A DNA stretch of 27,853 bases. It comes from Chloroflexota bacterium. Lineage in GTDB: Bacteria > Chloroflexota > Dormibacteria > Dormibacterales > Dormibacteraceae. Positions 1-7,626 of this stretch are shown here, piece after piece. A program made the translations under genes and the position numbers. The notes under the pieces were generated by a model. The model made no database searches. It was not told the origin of the DNA and saw only the letters and a program-made list of their open reading frames with translations. Every line of letters starts with the position of its first letter. The first letter of the stretch is position 1. The stretch lies in contig VBKD01000175.1 in assembly GCA_005888075.1 (NCBI GenBank), positions 1-27,853 on the forward strand, read 5' to 3'.

Positions 1-210
1 CTCCAGGACTTTGACCGGCCGATGGTCTCCGTCGGCTATGACCGGATTCGATTCCTGAAACCGGTCTACTTCGGGGACACGCTGACCATCGACTACGAGA
101 TCTCGGGCATCGAGCTCGAACGCGAACGCACGATCGCCAAGATCGAGGTCAAGAACCAAAAGGATGAGCTGGTTGCCGTGGCCACGCACATCATGCAGCT
201 CGTCAGTTGA
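1..210 (+). CDS. MaoC-like acyl dehydratase, C-terminal fragment
   Basis: The reading frame is open from base 1 and ends at TGA 208-210, so only about 69 C-terminal residues are present. They contain the second half of a hot-dog fold: a strand followed by FLKPVYFGDTL, the conserved 'kPV..GDtl' segment of MaoC/enoyl-CoA hydratase-like proteins, then two strands and a VKNQKDE turn typical of the family end. The catalytic Asp/His region lies upstream of the window and cannot be checked. The stop overlaps the TTG start of the CoA-transferase (TTGA), so the two are probably co-translated. A role as hydratase on an acyl-CoA produced with the neighbouring CoA-transferase is inferred from family and position. 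Confidence 0.75.
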   Translation, partial: LQDFDRPMVSVGYDRIRFLKPVYFGDTLTIDYEISGIELERERTIAKIEVKNQKDELVAVATHIMQLVS

Positions 211-1406
211 GCGAACAGCCAGGTCTTCAGCTCCTGGCGGGCGTGCGGATCCTCGCCTTCACGCAGTTCCTGCTTGGGCCGGCCGCCTGTCAGTACCTGG
301 CCGATATGGGCGCGGACGTGATCAAGATCGAGCCGCCCGGCCGAGGAGCGTGGGAGCGCGGCTGGGCGGGGGCCGATACGTTCATCGGAGGGGTCAGCGC
401 CTTCTTTATGCTGGCGAACCGGAACCTCCGCAGCGTCACCTTGAACCTGAAAAGTGACCGCGGCCTCGACGTCGCCAAACGGCTTGTGAAGACGGCGGAC
501 GTGATGGTCGAAAACTTCCGGCCTGGTGTCATGGACCGCCTGGGTCTCGGCTACGACGCTCTGCACGAGATCAATCCCAAGATCATCTACGCGTCCGGCT
601 CCGGCTACGGAAGCGACGGCCCGTACCGCCACCTGCCTGGGCAGGACCTGCTCATCCAGGCGATCTCTGGACTCGGCGCCAACACCGGGACGGAGTCCAC
701 CGGCCCTTTGCCCTCTGCCGCGGCTGTCGTCGATCAGCACAGCGCGACGCTGCTTGCGATGGGGATCCTCGGCGCCCTGGTTCACCGCGCGCGCACCGGC
801 GAAGGGCAGCGAGTCGAGCTCGTCATGGTGCAGGCCGCGCTGGACCTGCAGGCGGAACCGGTCGTCTATCACCTGAACGGCGCGACGATTCAACGTCCGA
901 AGGCCCCGATCGCCGAGACGTTTCACTCCGTCCCGTACGGTTTTTATGCCACGTCCGACGGCCACGTGGCGGTCTCCATGACGCCGATGAAGGTGATCAG
1001 CGAGATCCTCGGCGGCCCCGCCGATCTGGCGCCGTACCTCGACCCCTCCGATGCTTTCACGAAGCGTGACGAGATCCGCGCCATCCTCGATCTCTACTTT
1101 CGCCGCCGCACGACCGCGGAATGGGTCGAGCTCCTTCGCGAACACGATGTCTGGTGCGCGCCGGTCAACAACCTGAGCGAAACCTTCGAGGATGTCGCGG
1201 TCAAGCACATCGCCCCGGTTCTCGAGTTCGAGCATCCACGCGCGGGTCGCGTGCGGGTGCTCAAGCATCCGGTGCGATACAGCTCAGGCGAGGCGACCCT
1301 GAGACGACCGCCGCCGGAGCTCGGTGAGCACACGGATGAGATCCTCGCCGAGGTTGACTTCAGTGCTGAGCAGATCGCGGCCATGCGGGCAGATGGGGAC
1401 ATCTGA
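207..1406 (+). CDS. CaiB/BaiF class III CoA-transferase
   Basis: This 399-residue protein has the usual length for a CaiB/BaiF (formyl-CoA transferase type) enzyme, which moves CoA between carboxylic acids through an aspartyl-CoA thioester. The N-terminus carries the family opening LAGVRILAFTQFLLGP and the LADMGADVIKIEPPG strand. NFRPGVMDRLGLGYD and GYGSDGPY follow. The expected catalytic aspartate is Asp176 in AAVVDQHSA, just before the GILGALVHRARTGEGQRVEL helix-strand. The TTG start at 207 places the family N-terminus correctly and overlaps the upstream stop; no ATG or GTG fits better. The next gene begins 2 nt after its stop, with GAGG across the junction. The substrate acid is unknown. 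Confidence 0.9.
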   Translation: MSEQPGLQLLAGVRILAFTQFLLGPAACQYLADMGADVIKIEPPGRGAWERGWAGADTFIGGVSAFFMLANRNLRSVTLNLKSDRGLDVAKRLVKTADVMVENFRPGVMDRLGLGYDALHEINPKIIYASGSGYGSDGPYRHLPGQDLLIQAISGLGANTGTESTGPLPSAAAVVDQHSATLLAMGILGALVHRARTGEGQRVELVMVQAALDLQAEPVVYHLNGATIQRPKAPIAETFHSVPYGFYATSDGHVAVSMTPMKVISEILGGPADLAPYLDPSDAFTKRDEIRAILDLYFRRRTTAEWVELLREHDVWCAPVNNLSETFEDVAVKHIAPVLEFEHPRAGRVRVLKHPVRYSSGEATLRRPPPELGEHTDEILAEVDFSAEQIAAMRADGDI

Positions 1407-1408
1407 GG

Positions 1409-2578
1409 ATGGGTGAGCTCGTCCGCTTGCCGCGCAGGGACGGGACCGTTTTCGACTACACGATCAAGGGCGAGTTTCTGTACGCCGACAGCGGGGTGCC
1501 CTCCCGGTCGCGCATCCCTTACGCCGCGGTCCACGTCGTGGCCGATCCGCTGGCCGACACAAGCCCGGTCTCTCCGGCGGTGATCGATTGGGAGCGGACG
1601 CTCGCCTTTCGCAGGCACATCTGGAGCTACGGGCTGGGCGTCGCCGAGGCGATGGACACCGCGCAGCGCGGGATGGGTCTGGACTGGAGCGCCGCCCGGG
1701 AGCTGATCAAGCGCTCTGTCGCGGAAGCCAAGGCGGTCGGCGGCAGGATCGTCTGCGGCGCCCAGACCGATCAGCTCGAGCCGGGATCAGCCCGCAGCCT
1801 GCGCGACGTCGAAGCTGCCTACGAGGAGCAGTGCGGTTTCGTCGAGGAGCAGGGCGGACAGGTCGTCATCATGGCCAGCCGCGAGCTGGCGAGGATCGCG
1901 CGCGGGCCTGACGACTACGCGCGCGTGTACGACCGCGTGCTCTCCCAACTCAGCCGTCCCGCGTTGATCCACTGGCTGGGCGATATGTTCGACCCGGCGC
2001 TTGCCGGCTATTGGGGTCATGGCGATCTGGACCACGCGATGGACGCGTGCCTCGAGATCATCGTCTCGCATCAAGAGAAGGTCGAAGGACTCAAGCTCTC
2101 GCTGCTCGACCAAGGGCGCGAGATCGCGATGAGGCGGCGGCTGCCACAAGGCGTGCACATGTTCACGGGCGACGATTTCGACTACCCCACGACCATCGCG
2201 GGCGACGGTGAGCGCTACAGCGACGCGTTGCTCGGGGCATTCGATCTCATCGCGCCCGCGGCGTCAGCCGCCTTGATCGCGCTCGACGCGGGCGATGCGA
2301 AAAAGTTCGACGCCATCCTGAAGCCGACGGTTCCGGTTTCACGCCACGCCTTCGGCGCCCCGACTTTTTACTACAAGACCGGGATCGTCTTCATCGCATA
2401 CCTGAACGGGCACCAGGACCATTTCCGAATGGTCGGAGGGCTCGAAAGCGGACGTTCCGCGGTGCACCTCGCCGAGCTCTTCGTGCTTGCCGACGGAGCG
2501 GGGCTGCTTCGTGACGCCGAGCTCGCGGTGGACAGGATCCGTCACGTGATGGCGGTCGCAGGGGTGAGCGCGAGCTAG
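1409..2578 (+). CDS. DUF993 family, dihydrodipicolinate-synthase-like aldolase
   Basis: The 389-residue protein matches the DUF993 family, a branch of the DHDPS/N-acetylneuraminate lyase TIM-barrel superfamily often found in actinobacterial and Chloroflexota sugar gene clusters. Visible landmarks are the IVCGAQTDQL strand, the IHWLGDMFDPALAGYWG segment, and VEGLKLSLLD, where Lys229 sits where a Schiff-base lysine is expected. MFTGDDFDYP and TFYYKTGIVFIAYLNGHQDHF follow. No substrate is established for the family, so aldol cleavage or dehydration of a sugar acid is inference. The ATG follows the CoA-transferase stop by 2 nt (TGAGGATG). The gene converges on the FAD oxidoreductase with a 6 nt gap. 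Confidence 0.85.
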   Translation: MGELVRLPRRDGTVFDYTIKGEFLYADSGVPSRSRIPYAAVHVVADPLADTSPVSPAVIDWERTLAFRRHIWSYGLGVAEAMDTAQRGMGLDWSAARELIKRSVAEAKAVGGRIVCGAQTDQLEPGSARSLRDVEAAYEEQCGFVEEQGGQVVIMASRELARIARGPDDYARVYDRVLSQLSRPALIHWLGDMFDPALAGYWGHGDLDHAMDACLEIIVSHQEKVEGLKLSLLDQGREIAMRRRLPQGVHMFTGDDFDYPTTIAGDGERYSDALLGAFDLIAPAASAALIALDAGDAKKFDAILKPTVPVSRHAFGAPTFYYKTGIVFIAYLNGHQDHFRMVGGLESGRSAVHLAELFVLADGAGLLRDAELAVDRIRHVMAVAGVSAS

Positions 2579-2584
2579 AGGCGT

Positions 2585-3862
2585 CTAGATGGGCTCGAGC
2601 AGCGCGCCATCGTCGGCCAGCTGAGCGCGCAGCCGGCCTGCGTCGACTGATCGCGGGGCCTCGTGCAAGGCGACCGCAAGCGCCGCGGCCGTGCCTGCTG
2701 CCTGGCCCATCGCCATGCAGGTGGCCATCGATCGTGCGGACGCATGTGCATCATGGGATGCGGAAAAGCAGCGGCCCGCCACGAGCATCCCTTCGATTTC
2801 GCTCGCCAGGAGACAGCGATAAGGGATGCCGTAGACGCCGCCTCCCGGCACATATGTCCACCTCGTATCCACTCCGGCCGTGTGGTCTTCGATCGGGGCT
2901 CCGCAAAGCGCAACCTCGTCCGCGAACCGCTGAGCGCCAAGAACGTCATCACGCGTGAGGCGGTAGTCGCCCATCACGCGCCGGCTTTCACGCACGCCGA
3001 TCGCGGGGCTGGTGGCAACGAGCACCGAGTGCTCGAAGCCCCGCACGAGGTCGCGAAGGAAACGGTGGTACTCCTGCACCTGTCTTCGACCTTCGATCTC
3101 CGCGCGCGTCAGCTGGAGCGGATCGGTCGCGTCGACATTCGGGATTCGCGTCATGTGCACCGTGACCACGCCGGGATGCGGTGTGCGGTGCCATGACCCC
3201 TCCAGGCGCGGAAGGCGATACCGGCCGCTGTCCGAGGCCTCGCGCATCAATGCCCACAGCTCGCTTTTCGGAAGGCTCGCCGCTCGGTCCACGTCGACGT
3301 TGGCGCAACGGAAGATCGTCGACAGGGACTGCTGGTCGGGCGTCGAGCGGGCATCGTCGTATGGAACGCCCGCCATATGGCACAGGTCGGCGTCGCCCGA
3401 CGCATCCACCACGGCGCCGGCCTCCACCACGGATTCGCCGCCCTTGTTCCAGAGACGGATGGCGCAGATCCGGCCGTCCTGCACCTCGACGCCAGTGGCC
3501 CATGTGTGAAGCAAGACGTCGACCTTGGCCCCCTCGGCGAGACGCTCCCAGACGACCTTGAGGACCTCAGGGTCATACGTGACACCTGTGCCTGCGCCGT
3601 AGGTATTGGGACGCTCGAATGCGACACCCGCGGCGGTGAGCTCCTCGACCACCTCCCATGCGAGGCCGCCGACGACGCGGCGCGGCGCTTCGCCTGGCGT
3701 GTAAAAGGCGTAGAAAGTGTCGAGGACCGCCGTCGATGTGCCACCCAGGAACGGAAGGCGATCCACCAGCAGCGTGCGTGCCCCTTGGCGGGCGGCGCTG
3801 ATCGCAGCCGAGCTGCCCGCTGAGCCGCCCCCGACCACCACGACGTCAAAGCGCTGATTCAT
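2585..3862 (-). CDS. FAD-dependent oxidoreductase (FAD_oxidored type)
   Basis: The 425-residue protein begins with a classical FAD dinucleotide-binding motif, DVVVVGGGSAGSSAA (residues 6-20), and an acidic end of strand 2 at LLVDR. A PFLGGTSTA loop follows, as in FAD-dependent oxidoreductases of the FAD_oxidored family. The C-terminus has the matching second FAD contact, GMLVAGRCFSASHDAHASAR, then MGQAAGTAAALA. No signal peptide or membrane segment is seen, so it is probably cytosolic. Its ATG overlaps the phosphotriesterase-like stop as ATGA, showing the two are transcribed together. The substrate is unknown; oxidation of a polyol or hydroxy acid in the surrounding catabolic locus is inference. 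Confidence 0.85.
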   Translation of the reverse strand: MNQRFDVVVVGGGSAGSSAAISAARQGARTLLVDRLPFLGGTSTAVLDTFYAFYTPGEAPRRVVGGLAWEVVEELTAAGVAFERPNTYGAGTGVTYDPEVLKVVWERLAEGAKVDVLLHTWATGVEVQDGRICAIRLWNKGGESVVEAGAVVDASGDADLCHMAGVPYDDARSTPDQQSLSTIFRCANVDVDRAASLPKSELWALMREASDSGRYRLPRLEGSWHRTPHPGVVTVHMTRIPNVDATDPLQLTRAEIEGRRQVQEYHRFLRDLVRGFEHSVLVATSPAIGVRESRRVMGDYRLTRDDVLGAQRFADEVALCGAPIEDHTAGVDTRWTYVPGGGVYGIPYRCLLASEIEGMLVAGRCFSASHDAHASARSMATCMAMGQAAGTAAALAVALHEAPRSVDAGRLRAQLADDGALLEPI

Positions 3863-4812
3863 CGGCGTCCGTCAGAAAGCGAGAACGCTCGAGCTGCGTT
3901 GGCTACAAGGATGGTTTCGACCGCCGGCTCCCCGATCCGTGTGCGCAGCCTCGGCACGAATGAATCCATGAGGTACGTGAGGCCCGGTCCTCCGCCATAT
4001 GCCACGAAGTAATCGCGCCGCCCGAGGTCGAGGCCGAGCAGCATCCGGCCGATGTTCCCGGCTACAGCCATCTCTTCGATGAGGTCGATCAGCACGCTGT
4101 CAGGGTGATATTTGATCCTGCCTGGTGTGTCGTACTCGAGCGTGACGCCTCGGGCGGCGACTTCGGAGTGGAGCTCCAAGTCGGGATTGCGGTCGAGGTG
4201 GGCGAGGATGATGCGGTCCGGTCTCACTCCTTCACGCATGAGGACATCGATGATCGCGTGCGCGCACGTGCCCACCTCCGTGTGCACCAGGATCGCCGTG
4301 CCGGTTGCTCGACTGCCCATCGCGGCGGCCACCAATCGACGTTCCTCGAGATTGCTGATGTGCTGGTAGGAAGCTCCCGCTTTGATCACGCCGGCCCGAG
4401 CCGTGTCGAGCGGTGCGGAAGCCAGCCAGTCGTCGGGATGCATCCCTTCCGTGAGGTCGGTCAGGATGCGCTGGGCCAGCAGGTCGACCGTCGCTTCACG
4501 CACCCAATGATTTGGCGGGTAGTGTGCGTCGCGGTGGTAGCCGGTGGCGGCCACGACCTGGACGCCCGTCGTTTCGGCCACGGCCCTCAAGCTCGCCGGC
4601 CGGCGTCCACAGCCGATTGGGGTGACCTCGACGATCGCATGCAGCCCGCCGCGTTTGGCGGCGACCACCTCGTCCGTCGCACTATCGACGTCGTCGAACT
4701 CTTGACCGGGAAGCGCGGGCGTACGCAGAAACAGGTGGTCGTGCGCGTCGGTCACGCCCAGCTGCTCAGGCGCGATGGCTCCGAGCACAGTCACGACCAC
4801 CGGCTCAGACAT
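3859..4812 (-). CDS. Phosphotriesterase-family metal-dependent hydrolase (lactonase-like)
   Basis: The 317-residue TIM-barrel hydrolase carries the metal ligands of the phosphotriesterase (COG1735) family: His24 and His26 in DAHDHLF, a probable carboxylated Lys144 in GVIKAG, His177 in LVHTEVG, His205 in LAHLDR and Asp262 in LGLDLGRRDYF. This complete set argues for an active binuclear metal enzyme. Some family members hydrolyse phosphorylated sugar lactones rather than organophosphates, and the neighbouring sugar kinase and dehydrogenases make a lactonase role plausible here, though unproven. It is the first gene of a two-gene minus-strand unit with the FAD oxidoreductase (ATGA overlap) and is divergent from the ROK kinase. 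Confidence 0.87.
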   Translation of the reverse strand: MSEPVVVTVLGAIAPEQLGVTDAHDHLFLRTPALPGQEFDDVDSATDEVVAAKRGGLHAIVEVTPIGCGRRPASLRAVAETTGVQVVAATGYHRDAHYPPNHWVREATVDLLAQRILTDLTEGMHPDDWLASAPLDTARAGVIKAGASYQHISNLEERRLVAAAMGSRATGTAILVHTEVGTCAHAIIDVLMREGVRPDRIILAHLDRNPDLELHSEVAARGVTLEYDTPGRIKYHPDSVLIDLIEEMAVAGNIGRMLLGLDLGRRDYFVAYGGGPGLTYLMDSFVPRLRTRIGEPAVETILVANAARAFSLSDGRR

Positions 4813-4839
4813 GCACGCGGGACGCCGTCGACATGAATG

Positions 4840-4853
4840 GCACTATAAGCGCC
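4840..4853 (+). promoter_or_regulatory. -10-like element immediately before the ROK kinase
   Basis: TATAAG at 4844-4849 lies 4 nt before the ATG at 4854, with no Shine-Dalgarno between them. This spacing would place the transcription start at or next to the ATG, as in leaderless mRNAs. The divergent intergenic space to the phosphotriesterase-like gene is only about 40 bp. This is inference from one hexamer; no convincing -35 was seen. Confidence 0.3.
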
Positions 4854-5780
4854 ATGTCCGCGGCGACTTCCCCAGCTCACCTGGGGATAGACGTCGGAGG
4901 AACCAACCTCAAGTGGGTGGTTCTGCAACGCGACGAGTCGGCTCCGCATGTTCTGGACATGGGCCAGGTGCGGACGGACACCACGCGGGGCGAGCGGAGC
5001 GTCGTCGAGCAGCTGATCAGCGTGGCGCGCGGCTCATCCCAAAAGTGGACCGCGATCGAATCGGTCGGCGTCGGTATGCCCGGCCTTTACGATCCGGTGT
5101 TGGGCACGACCCGTTTCATCCCCAACGTACCCGGCAACTGGGCAGGCGTGCCGGTCGCCGCCGAGGTAAGTGCGACGATGCAGGTTCCGACTCGGCTGAT
5201 CAATGATGCGAGGGCCTTCACCCTGGCGGAGCACCAGCTCGGCGCTGGTCGAGGGGCCGGCTCGATGCTCGGGATCACGCTCGGCACCGGAGTAGGCGGA
5301 GGACTGATCCTTGGCGGGCGTCTCTATCAGGGCCACGACGGTACCGCCGGCGAGTTCGGCCACCAGACCATCCTCCCCGACGGTCCCCTCTGCAACTGCG
5401 GCAACCGGGGCTGCCTCGAGGCCTTGGCGAAAGCTGACGCGATCGTCGCCATCTGCGGGCGGCCGACCGTCGAGCAGTGCGTGGAGGCCGCCCATGCCGG
5501 AGACGGCAAAGCCCAGCAGGGCCTGATCGCCGCCGGACAGTATCTGGGCATTGGCGTGAGCAACGTGCTCGTGCTGCTGAGCGTCGATCGCGTGGTCGTC
5601 GGCGGCGGCATCGCCGCTGCCGGAGAGATCCTGCTCGAGCCTTTGCGGGCGGAGCTCCGGCGGCGGGTGTTCGTCACCGACGTCAACGCGGTCGACGTGG
5701 TTGGCGCCGAGCTGGGCATCTGGGCCGGGGCGATCGGCGCCGCCCTTCACGGCGCCGGGACCGCTCCGGCCGTAGGCTAA
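4854..5780 (+). CDS. ROK family sugar kinase
   Basis: This ROK-family kinase is about 308 residues long and would phosphorylate a free hexose or amino sugar with ATP in the cytosol. The N-terminus has the phosphate-binding motif GIDVGGTNLK. VGVGMPGLYD and the catalytic-base segment LINDARAFTLAEH follow, then the ATP-binding GITLGTGVGGGLI. The ROK signature and zinc site are complete: GEFGH, then CNCGNRGCLE with three cysteines. An in-frame ATG at 4833 would add seven residues. I prefer 4854 because it gives the usual short leader and because a TATAAG element precedes it. The Gfo/Idh gene starts 10 nt downstream, so kinase, dehydrogenase, isomerase and shikimate-dehydrogenase-like gene form one likely operon. 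Confidence 0.9.
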   Translation: MSAATSPAHLGIDVGGTNLKWVVLQRDESAPHVLDMGQVRTDTTRGERSVVEQLISVARGSSQKWTAIESVGVGMPGLYDPVLGTTRFIPNVPGNWAGVPVAAEVSATMQVPTRLINDARAFTLAEHQLGAGRGAGSMLGITLGTGVGGGLILGGRLYQGHDGTAGEFGHQTILPDGPLCNCGNRGCLEALAKADAIVAICGRPTVEQCVEAAHAGDGKAQQGLIAAGQYLGIGVSNVLVLLSVDRVVVGGGIAAAGEILLEPLRAELRRRVFVTDVNAVDVVGAELGIWAGAIGAALHGAGTAPAVG

Positions 5781-5790
5781 TCTGTCCGTC

Positions 5791-6840
5791 GTGGTCAACA
5801 TCGGGATGCTCGGTTCGGGGTTCGTCGCCGACTTCTACATGGACGGGCTGCGCGACGTTCCGGGAGCCCAGGTCGTCGCCAACTACTCGAGGTCCGACGA
5901 ACGCGCCAAGGAGTTCGGCGGGCGCTACGGTGTCCCCCGGCGCTACACGAGCATCGAGGATCTGTGCGCCGACCACGAGGTCCAGCTCGTAGTCATCGCA
6001 CTGCCCAACCACCTGCATCTTCCGGCCGTTCGCGCAGCGACGGCGCAGCGTAAAGCGATCGTGTGCACGAAGCCACTCGGAAGGAGCTCGCGCGAGTCTG
6101 CCGAGATGGTGAACCTCGTACGCAAGGCCGGAGTGATGCACGGTTATGCCGAGACGGAAGTCTTCTCACCGGACGTGATGCGCGCTCGGTCCATGATCGC
6201 GAGCGGGGCTATCGGAGATGTGCTGACAGTGCGTGCTCGAGAGGCGCACTCCGGTCCGCACGCGCCCCATTTTTGGGACGCTGAGACGGCCGGCGGAGGC
6301 GCGCTCCTCGACATGGGATGCCACACGATTGAGGCCGCGCGCTACTTCTTCGGCAAGGAGAATCGGATCAAGGACGTGTTCGCGTGGGGTGCGACCCTGG
6401 TCCACAAGGAAAAGACGAAGGGCGAGGACAACGCGGTTCTCCTCCTCCGCCTGGAGGACGGTCGAACGTCACTGACCGAGGCTTCATGGACGGCCAAAGG
6501 TGGAATGGAGCTGCGCAACGAGGTCTACGGCACGATGGGCCGCATCGTCACGGATACGAGCTCCACCCGCATTCGCGCCTTCATCCAGGAACCCGCCGGC
6601 TACCTGATGGAGAAGGCGGACGCCGACGTTGGATGGGTCTTTCCAATTCCCGACGAGGCTCGGGTCTATGGCTATCAGGAGGAGATGCGCCACTTCGTGG
6701 AGTGCTTTGTCGATGGCAAGCAGCCCCGAGAGGATTTTGTGGACGGATACATCGTCAACTGCGTCCTCGATGCGGCCTACAAGTCGATGCAGAGCGGGCA
6801 TTGGGAACCGGTCCAGGTCGATTCCGGGGTCACCGGCTGA
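5791..6840 (+). CDS. Gfo/Idh/MocA family oxidoreductase
   Basis: This 349-residue NAD(P)-dependent sugar dehydrogenase-like protein has an N-terminal Rossmann fold (NIGMLGSGFVADFY) and a C-terminal alpha/beta domain. The helix-strand before the active site reads VVIALPNHLHLPAV. The usual EKP motif is CTKPLGR here, so the lysine (Lys94) is kept while the preceding Glu is Thr. The substrate-domain motif GGGALLDMGCHTIEAARYFFG supplies the conserved Asp and His. The start is GTG at 5791 with no evident Shine-Dalgarno. The gene sits 10 nt after the ROK kinase and 3 nt before the SIS gene, implying a shared pathway on a phosphorylated or free sugar. Oxidation at a specific carbon cannot be assigned. 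Confidence 0.9.
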   Translation: MVNIGMLGSGFVADFYMDGLRDVPGAQVVANYSRSDERAKEFGGRYGVPRRYTSIEDLCADHEVQLVVIALPNHLHLPAVRAATAQRKAIVCTKPLGRSSRESAEMVNLVRKAGVMHGYAETEVFSPDVMRARSMIASGAIGDVLTVRAREAHSGPHAPHFWDAETAGGGALLDMGCHTIEAARYFFGKENRIKDVFAWGATLVHKEKTKGEDNAVLLLRLEDGRTSLTEASWTAKGGMELRNEVYGTMGRIVTDTSSTRIRAFIQEPAGYLMEKADADVGWVFPIPDEARVYGYQEEMRHFVECFVDGKQPREDFVDGYIVNCVLDAAYKSMQSGHWEPVQVDSGVTG

Positions 6841-6843
6841 CTG

Positions 6844-7626
6844 ATGTCCACGAGCGAGGGCTCGAGCTGGATCAAAGCCGGGATCGAGATCCTGGAGAAG
6901 ATCGAGAGAACGCAGTCCGAACCCATCGAGCGAGCCAGTCAGATCTGCGCCGAAGCGATCGGCGCCGGCGGCCTGGTCCACCTCTTCGGCACCGGACACT
7001 CTCGGATTCCGGTGGAGGAGATGTTCCCCCGCTACGGCTCGTATCCCGGCTTCAACCCCATCGTCGAGCTGTCGATGACCTTCCACACTCAGGTGGTCGG
7101 CGCCAACGGCCAGCGCCAGGCGATGTTCATCGAGCGCACGCCAGGCCTGGCCGAGGTCATCCTGTCGAACTTCAAGTTCTCGCCGAAGGATGCCCTGATC
7201 GCCTTCTCCGCCAGCGGCCTCGGCGCGGTGGTGGTCGAGATGGCGCGTGGTGCGCGGCGCAGGGGGTTGCCCGTCATCGCCGTGACATCAGTCGCGCAGT
7301 CGCAGGCCGGGGAGGTGGATGAGCGCGTCGGCGCGAGGCTCTCCGATGAGGCGGACGTTGTGATCGATCTCTGCACGCCCGCGGGCGACGCTCTATGCCG
7401 CCTCGAAGGACTGGCCGAGACGCCGGTCGGTCCGGGCTCCACGCTTGCCGCCGTGGCCATCGCCAACTCGATCAAGGTGCGCACCGCCGAGCTACTTGTG
7501 GCGATGGGCAAGCCTCCCGCGGTGATCACGAGCGCGGCCGAGGTCGGTCGCAAGCGTTCCGAGGAGCTTTTCGACGCCGCCTACAAGGAACACGCGCGCC
7601 GCGCGTCGCGCACCCTGGCCACCTGA
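6844..7626 (+). CDS. SIS-domain sugar isomerase-like protein (UPF0309-type)
   Basis: The 260-residue protein contains one SIS (sugar isomerase) domain. LVHLFGTGHSRIPVEEMFPRYG gives the first phosphosugar-binding strand and loop, LIAFSASGLGAVVVEMARGA gives the serine-rich second loop, and LPVIAVTS gives the next strand. The arrangement and the YGSYPGFNPIVE insert resemble the UPF0309 subfamily, whose substrates are not established. SIS proteins bind phosphosugars, so this protein probably acts after the ROK kinase in the same operon. The ATG lies 3 nt after the dehydrogenase stop. Its own stop, TGA 7624-7626, overlaps a CTG codon that is the only plausible start of the next gene. An aldose-ketose isomerase or an etherase are both possible. 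Confidence 0.85.
   Translation: MSTSEGSSWIKAGIEILEKIERTQSEPIERASQICAEAIGAGGLVHLFGTGHSRIPVEEMFPRYGSYPGFNPIVELSMTFHTQVVGANGQRQAMFIERTPGLAEVILSNFKFSPKDALIAFSASGLGAVVVEMARGARRRGLPVIAVTSVAQSQAGEVDERVGARLSDEADVVIDLCTPAGDALCRLEGLAETPVGPGSTLAAVAIANSIKVRTAELLVAMGKPPAVITSAAEVGRKRSEELFDAAYKEHARRASRTLAT

Noticed and set aside
93..1268. 391-residue open frame antisense to the CoA-transferase
   Set aside because: Its composition is Arg/Asp/Gly-rich low-information sequence with no family motif, and it mirrors a clearly real gene. It is a high-GC shadow.
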